Source: Pseudomonadota bacterium (GTDB lineage: Bacteria; Desulfobacterota; Desulfobacteria; Desulfobacterales; Desulfobacteraceae). From it: 48,576 nucleotides of DNA. This document shows positions 36,701 through 45,700 of this stretch, in pieces. Below the pieces are notes generated by a model, which was not told the origin of the DNA, did not search any database, and saw only the letters and a list, made by a program, of their open reading frames with translations. Both the position numbers and the translations under genes were made by a program. The DNA lies in contig JAHJLN010000405.1 of assembly GCA_018821715.1 (NCBI GenBank), forward strand, positions 1 through 48,576, in the 5' to 3' direction. Each line of letters starts with the position of its first letter. The stretch's first letter is position 1.

Positions 36701-39700
36701 GAAATTTTTTCTTATCCATAACTGCCCGGACAAACAGAATTCCTTCTTCATCATCAATTAACGGAACATCATCATCGGCATTCAAACTTCCTTTGTAAAC
36801 TCCCTCGATATTATTGTTTCCCTGAATATGCAGGATTAATTTATCCAGAAGATCATCCATGTCCGAGGCCACGACTGCAACTCTTTCTTCCATGGGTTCC
36901 CTTCCTGTCTGGAGGGTATAGGCAATCTGCTGAAATATGCTATCTTTGTAAGCAGTCCCCTTGCTTTTTTCCATTTGTGTAAAAGTTATGGGGTCATTTT
37001 TTTCCGATATGTCAGGATATTCTTGAACCATAACGTGTAAAAATGCCTCCAATGTTCCGCAGTTAAGAATGTTTGCAGGGTTTAATGCAGTATGGTACAC
37101 ACGGTTTATTTCTTCAACGAATTGATGAAGATCAACCTGATCGATGCCATATTCCTTGATGTCTTCGTAAGGATCGACGTCTTTTGTATTTACGCCTAAC
37201 ACATTCGCAAATATCTGAAGGATATTTTCCCGGATGCTTGGAATATCATCTGCCTGCAATCGACCGGTATCAGTATTTTTACTAGTGTCTGCATCATTAT
37301 TCAATATTTTCAAGAATGCGATTATGGATAATATATTCTTTTTAAGGCAGATTTCATCCCTGGCTGAAAATATCAGTATCTGGGGGATGAAACTTGCCTG
37401 AACGGCTGAACCCGGGTCTTTTTCAAACTCTTCAACCAGAAGATGGGCATTGGCACCGCCGGCTCCAAAAGAGCTGATACCTGCGCGCCTTGGATATGTT
37501 TTATTTTTTCCGTTTTTTGATATTATTGGCTTTTTCCAGTCGGTGAGCGCCTTCTGGACATAGATGGGCGACGCTTTAAAATTGATATTGCCATTAAGGG
37601 TGTCGCAATGGATTGAAGGAACAAGCTTTTTATATTTCATCTGCAGCAATACTTTAGTCAGGCCTGCAATTCCTGCTGCAGACTCCAGATGACCAATGTT
37701 TGATTTTACCGACCCAATGGCACAATACTGTTTTTCCTGGGTATAAGGCTCAAATGCTTTTATCAAACCGGCTATTTCAATAGGGTCTCCCAACGATGTC
37801 CCGGTTCCATGGGCTTCAATGTAGCTGATTGTCCTTGGGTTTATTCCTGATTGTTTCAACACTTCAGAAATTACTTTTGCCTGGGCAGCCGGATTAGGAA
37901 CCGTATATCCGGTTCCTTGTCCGCCATGATTTACAGCAGTTCCTTTTATGATTCCATAAATCTGATCTCCGTCTGAAATGGCCTTTCTAAGCGGTTTCAG
38001 TAATACGGCACCGAATCCTTCACCTGGAACATATCCGTCACCGCCATCACCAAAACTATTGCATCGCCCGTCACTTGAAAAAAATCTCATCTGGCTTAAA
38101 ATAAGATACTTGTCCGGATGTAAGGAAACGTTCACCCCGCCGGCTATGGCGATTTCGCTTTCACCCGTATGAATGCTCTCGCATGCCAGGTGAATTCCGG
38201 TAATTGACGATGAGCACATGGTATCTAAAGCAATACTGGGGCCGGTGAAGTTGAAAAAGTATGATACACGGTTGGCTATGGATGCAAAAGAAGAATCGGG
38301 GATCAAGGTTGAGTTCCGCCCATTTTGGCTTAATAATGAATAATGGGCGTACATCACTCCGACAAATACCCCAACTTTCAGACCTTCCAGGCTTTGTTTT
38401 CTATATCCTGCATCCTCTATGGTATGCCAGACCGTTTCAAGAAAAAGCCTTGCCTGGGGATCCATTCCTTCCGCCTCTTTGGGTGATATATTAAAAAACA
38501 GAGGATCAAATTTATCAATATCTTTTACAAAACCGCCCCATTTACTATAACTTTTTCCGGCTTTCTTCTTGTCTGGATCAAAAAAACCTTCAAGGTCCCA
38601 CCGATCTTTAGGTATCTCAGTGACACAATCCTTTCCGGATTTCAAAATTTCCCAGAATTCATCCAGCGTATCTGCCATGGGATATCTGCCACTCAAACCA
38701 ATAATGGCGATCTCCTCTTTTTCAGCCCGTCTGCCCAACAATGGACTTGAGGGGAAAAAGCGATTTTCATTTTTTTGACCCGACTCACCACAAATAGGCA
38801 ATTCCTGATTCGTCACCACTTCATGATCCTCTGCAGGGCCGAATTTTTTGTTTAAAACATGCGTGTGATTATTTATAAAATAGCCTGACAGCAACTTTAA
38901 ATTCGAATATTCAAAAAATAATGTCTTGGGCAAACCAGTAAAATCACTTTCAAGTCGCCGGATTAAATTCATCATCATGACAGACTCTATCCCGTATTGG
39001 GCAAAGGGTTTATTCACATCAATCCGTTTCATTGGAATCTTGGTTTCATCAGAAAAAATTTCTTTTAAAAACAGTTGAGTTTTGCTCTGTATGGCTGAAT
39101 TCATCACTGATATGGGTTCGGGTGATTCAATGATTTCGGATTGCCGTGTATGATCGTTATTTTCTAAATTTAAACTGTTTATTATTTTTTCACGGTTGCC
39201 TTCCAAAACCATTATTTGGTGGTGAGTTAGAGCTAAACTTCTTTTAAAAGCAGAAATGCCGGTTTGGGTTTCTAACGGCACAATTCCTAAGGTGTTTTCC
39301 ATCCAGACTTTTAATTGACTGTCAATATCCATTCCCCCTTCTTTCCAGAGGGGCCAGTTAATGGACAAGGTTTTCCCAAACCGTTTCTTTTTTCGACATA
39401 AATTTTCACGGTATTGTGCATACCCGTCCATAAAACCATTGGCAAAGGCATAGTCTGATTGTCCGATATTACCCAGAACTGAAGATACAGACGAAAAAAG
39501 AACAAACAGGTCTAACTTTTCATCACACAAGAAGGTATCTAAAAAGACGGTACCGTCTATTTTAGGGGCCAGGACAGCATCCATGTCCTGTTTTGTTTTG
39601 TTCAGAATCAACCCATCCCTGATCAAGCCGGCACTGTGAATAACTCCGTTGATGGATTTGAATCGGGTTTTAACCTGTTGCACCATCAGGGCTGTGTCGG

Positions 39701-42700
39701 CTTTTAGACAGATATCCGATTGGATATAGTGTACGGTTGCCCCCAGCTGTTCCAGTTCCCGGATTTTACTTTTTTTATCAGGGGTCAATGCTGACCTGCC
39801 GGTCAGGACCAGTTTTGCTTTTAATGTTGTTGCCATATATTTTGCAAAAATAAGACCCAGTCCACCCAATCCTCCGGTAATCAGGTAAACACCATTTTCT
39901 TTCAAAACGATCCCTTTCTCAGTCTGATGATCAGGTTCTAACTCCCTGAAAATCTTTATATGCCGATCCTTGCCATGATAGCAAATTTGAGTTTCTCTAC
40001 CCGACAATTGAAATTCTTCATAAACGGTTTTAACTATATCAAATAGAGTAACAGTTGATTGTGATGGGTCAAAAGGTTCGATTTCTACTGTCTTTATGAA
40101 AATTTTCGGATTCTCTAAATGAACAGTTCTGGCCAATCCGTTCAATGCATTTTGAAACAGACTGGATTGGCCGTCAGGGGCGCTTGAAAGACAGATTACG
40201 GTAACCATTTCCTTTAGGCCCTGTTCCATGAGTACCTGGCTAAGATGGAACAGGGTGTAAAAACAATTGAATCGGTCATTTGCAACAACTGCCTCAGTAT
40301 TGCTGACATCCGGCAGTGCAACATGACACAGAATTCGATTAGGAAGTCCGCTTTTACGCTTTATTGTCTGAAATAATTGTTGATAATCTTGCTTTTTACC
40401 GGGATTGACGGTGTAGATATTTTCCTGAACTTCCTTAACTGCTTTCCCCGGCTTTACCAATACTACCAGTGGATTTTCTTTGTCTTGAATCTCACTTAAA
40501 TATCGGGTCAGTTCATTGGCCATGGCAGGGTCTGAATCAAATACAAGAACGCTTTCATAGGGTTTAATATCCGTCAGTACCATATCCCTTGACGCTTTTT
40601 CCCACACAGGCCTAAAGTATGTCGATTGCTTTAACCGGGGTTTGGATATGGGTTTGGTTTCTCGTTGATTGTCCAAAACCTTCGTTGACAGACCCTTTAT
40701 TTGCGCCCTGATCTTTCCAAGATCATCCAGTAGTTCAATGTCAAATATTCTTATTTCATCTGTTTTACTATGCCTGGTGTTGAACTCAATCACTGCCCAC
40801 AAAGAATCATTACAAGGTCCAAAAATATCCAGTGTTTCCAAAGTAAACGGAATTGCAGGCTTTAATGCTGAAAAATCAGTGGCTGTTTCAATTTTTTCAG
40901 GACCCATCAGCAGTCCCATGCATGCCTGTAACGCCGAATCCATAAGACTTGGGTGCAGCACATACTGGTCTTGAGTCTTTGCAACAGGATGGGGAATAAA
41001 CACTTTTGCCAATACCCTGTCCTGACCAATGAAAATTTTCTCAATTCCCTGAAGGGCAGGTCCGTATGCCATGCCCATATTTCCGAAGATTTTATAAATT
41101 TGTGAAGATGAAAGAATGCCACGACTGCATTGACCCTTCAAAGCGGACAGATTTCTGACAGGCTGTACCTCTCTTGGAAGCAGCACTGCAACGCCTTCAT
41201 TGATTACCTCAGGTCCAGCCTGATCAACAGAAACATCTTTATACACTTTGAATGCGATATCACCATTTTCTGAAGGGTAAATGCCGATATGAACCTTGAC
41301 CGAATCTCCTCCCTCCAGGGCAAGGGGTTGAATCCAGACAAGATTTTTTATCTGAAGCGTTGTGTTTTCAGCGTCGAAGTTTCTGACAGCCTTTTCAAAT
41401 GCAACCCTTGCCATTTCAAGATAGGCTACTCCCGGCAATATGCGTTGTCCTTTTATCAGATGATCTGAAAATAAAAATTCACTTCCAAAAAAGGTTGAAC
41501 TGAATCGCTGTTCTGATAAATCAGATGTATTTTGATGTAATAAAGGATGAATTTTTCTATCCTGGGCCAAAGATGAAACCCTATCAATCTGCTTGTCCGT
41601 ATCAGGGATCCAATATCGGGTTCTGGCAAACGGATACCCCGGAAGGCTGATTCGACCCGGTTGAGGGTCATTGTAAAGTTTTTCCCAGTCAATACTGATC
41701 CCTTTAACCCATAGGCTTGCCAGTTTGGCAATTTTTTTGTGCTGAATCCATTTGTCCAGGGTTTCACGGAATTCTTGATCAGCTTCAAAAAGGACCAGCG
41801 TATCCTTGTTTTTGCCGACTTGGCCCATAAAAATATTTTCTGGTTCAATATCCCCTTTGAGATAACCGGCTAATTTATTCTCAAACGTCTCCTTTGACTC
41901 TACAATCACTGCAAGACGTTCTTCCATGGCATCACGCCCTATCTGAAGGGTATAGGCGATATCCCGTAAGCGGGATTCAGAAAAATCTGATCCGCGAATA
42001 AAATCCAGCATTCGTTCAGCTCTTTGGCGCAACTGCTCATGGGTTTCAGCAGACAGAACCATAATGAGCGGTTGATGATCAGGGTCGAACCCCAAGGATT
42101 TTTCTTTGTCCTCAGACGAAAATTCTTTGATCAATACATGGGCATTTGAACCACCGGCGCCAAAAGAAGAAATCCCGGCGATTCTCGATTTCTGGCCTTG
42201 CACCGGTATACTTTTTTCTTTTGATTTTTCCCATTTGGTCAGCTCCTGCTGCACAACAAAAGGGGTTTTGCTAAAATCGATATTTGGATTTAAAACTTTG
42301 GAATGCAAAGAAGGCACAATCTGCTTATATTTAAGTTGCAAAAGCACTTTTGTTAACCCTGCGATTCCGGCCGCACTTTCAGCATGTCCGATATTTGATT
42401 TCACAGATCCTATGGAGCAAAACTGTGTATCTAACGTATCTTTCTTATAAGCATTAACAAGTCCTGTGATCTCAATGGGATCACCCAGAAAGGTTCCGGT
42501 GCCGTGGGCTTCCAGATAGCTGATGGCTCTGGCAGTAATTCCGGCTTTTTTAATGGCATGTCCGATAACATTGGTTTGAGCCTTTGGATTTGGAACTGAA
42601 TATCCATTGGTTTTTCCACCATGGTTAATGGCAGTGCCGATAATGACACCGTAAATATGATCTTTATCACGTATTGCCTTGGATAAGGGTTTGAGCAAGA

Positions 42701-45700
42701 CCGCTCCAACCCCCTCTCCCGGGACATAGCCATCTCCCCCTGTACCGAAGCTTTCACACCGGCCTTTGCTTGAAATAAACCGGCCCTGTCCAAGGGATAA
42801 ATATTTATTGGGATGAATAGACACATTGACACCACCGGCAATCGCCAGTTCACATTCTCTTTGATATAAGCTTTGACATGCCAGGTGAATGGCAGTCAGT
42901 GAAGATGAGCACATGGTATCCACTGCCATGCAGGGGCCATGGAGGTTGAATGTATATGAGACCCGATTGGCGATGGAGGAGGGATGTCCGGAAATGGCAA
43001 TCGGTTTTCCTTTGAGTTGTTCCTGAACACCCCATAATTGGTATTCTTCGTACATGACACCCGCGAACACACCCACGTCGCCTTCCAGTCCGGATCTGCT
43101 GCATTCTTTTATGGCAGCACGGTTATATCCTGCATCTTCAAAGACATCATGGACACATTGTAAAAACAGACGCTCCTGGGGATCTATTAATTCCGCCTCT
43201 TTTGGGGTAATATTAAAGAACAATGCATCAAATTTATCTACATCATCCAGAAAGCCTCCCCACTTGCTATAGGTTTTTCCGGGTTTTTCCTTGTCTTCAT
43301 TAAAATAGAGGCTGTGATCCCATCTCCCTGCAGGTATTTGGGTGATACAGTCTTTGCCCTGGCACAAATTGGTCCAGAATTCCTGGATATTCCGAGCTTT
43401 CGGATATTGTCCGGCAAGCCCTATGATGGCAACCTTTTCATCATCATCTCTTTCTATGAAATTATCCACAGGTCTGCTGAACCGTGAACGGACTGAATCA
43501 ATAACAGGCAATGGTTCGATATTTACCTTGGAAGAGTTGACATTTGCCGGCTGTGAAAGCGTTTCATTTCTGTCTCTAAATAAAGAGATAAGGGTTTCTA
43601 AATGGGACTCAATAAAATACCCTGTCAGTTCTCCAATGGTCTGGTATTCGAAAAAAAGTGTTTTTGATAAAGGACCGAATGTTTTTTCCAATTGGGTTGT
43701 TAATTGCAAAATCAGGATGGAGTTAATGCCGTATTTTTCCAATGGCGCATCTGCCTCGATTCTTTGAACCGGCAGTTTAATTACAGATGAAATCAGTGTT
43801 TTAAAATAGGAGATTGTGTTATCCAAAATCAATTGTGATTCAATTTCTCTGTGTGCAAGATCGGTTTTCTTCTGATGGAAGGATTGATAGGGATCTCTGG
43901 CAGATTCTGGTTTGAACATGAAGTCATTTATCCTGTTTTTTTGCCCTTCCAGGACCATGACTTGACGACAGCCGGAAGCCATGCCTTGATACAGGGCATT
44001 GATACCGGTTGAAGACGCCATGGGAACCATGCCCATGGCCGTGAACATCATTTGCTCGGTGGCAGGGTCAACCGTCATGCCGCCTTCTTTCCACAAAGGC
44101 CAGTTCATGGACAGGGTCTGTCCATGGCGTTTTTTTCTTTCCACCAGGTCATTGCGATATCCGGCATAGGCATCCATAAATGCATTGGCCGCAGCATAGT
44201 CTGCCTGGCCCGGATTGCCCAGGGCCCCTGCAACAGAGGAAAACAGGATGAAACAATCCAGCTCAATGTCTTTTGTCGCGTTGTCCAGATGAACCAGGCC
44301 CGTGACTTTGGGATCAAGCACACGTATAAACTCTTGGCGGCTTTTTTTGAGGATGAAATTATCATGAATCACACCGGCCGCATGGATGACACCGTTCAGA
44401 TCGCCGTGTTCCTGTCGGATGTTCGACATAAGATGATTCACATCCTGTTCTTGGGTCATATCCAGTTGCTTGAAAATTACCCGTGTATTGGAACTGTTTA
44501 ATGCACTGATCCGGGATTCAGATTCCCGGGTAAGCGGTGTACGGCCCGTCAGGATTATGCGGGTGCCTTTGGCCTGTTGAATGATCTTTTGTGCAAACAC
44601 AAGTCCAAGGCTTCCGCTGCCGCCTGTGATCAGATAAAGACCATGGTCTTTCCAGGGCCGGGATGCTTCTTTGACCGGCTTTATTTCAGACCAGGCAGCA
44701 ACAAGTCGCTTTTTGTTTTTATATCGAATTACCTGGTCGTTTGGTAAGCAGGCATTGTCTTTTAACTTTTCCCGGATAGTTTGACCGTCTTCGTCCGGAT
44801 CGATGCATATCAATTGACATGATATTTTCCGATTCTCTAAACAGGCAGTCTTCAATAATCCTGACAATCCCATGAAAGGCTGTTGCTTTTCCTTTTCAGG
44901 GATAACCACCTGGATCAGTACCTTTCCCCGGGGTCTTTGCCTGATAATTTCCTGAATGGCTTCAAAAATTTTTACGGCATAAATCTGGAACCGTTTCGCA
45001 ATGCTTTTTTCTTCAGATTGAAGCACCCGGTACTTGCTGTCTTTAACCCCTGCTTCAACAGCTTGGGGCAAATGGGTGCCGAGTTCACAACAAATGATCA
45101 GATACTGAAGATACTCAGGCGGCAAAACATCTTGAGGCATACGTTTTTCTTTCCATGAAGGGGTCCACATCATAGTTTCAATTGAGTCGGAAAAACTGTT
45201 TTGACCTGGTGTCGGTTGATTTATCGGTAGTTCCAGGACCCTTGACGTGAATCCTGTCATGCGGCAGCTTATCTTTCCCTGGTCATCACACAGGTCCATA
45301 TCAAGCTTTTGAATATGATTTGTCAGTGTACCGGTTTTGGAATACCGGATGAATACCCACATATTTTTTTTGCAGGGACCATAGATCTCAAGGCTTTCCA
45401 ATGCAAAGGGTAATAAAGGCTTTTTGTCCTTTAAGTTTTCCAGGGTAAGGATATCCGGCATGAACCCTATGGATGCCTGCAAGGCCGAATCCATAAGACC
45501 CGGATGGAGCACGTATTGATCCAGCGTGTCCATGGCTGAATCCGGCAGACAAAGTTTTGCCAGAACTTGATTCGATCCAATATGCAAAGCTTGAATCCCC
45601 TGGTGTGAAGGGCCGTAGTCGATTCCCATAACATGAAAGGCCTGGTACACTTGAGTTGAAGATACTTTTGTTTGACTGCATTGGTTCTCAAGTTCCATAA

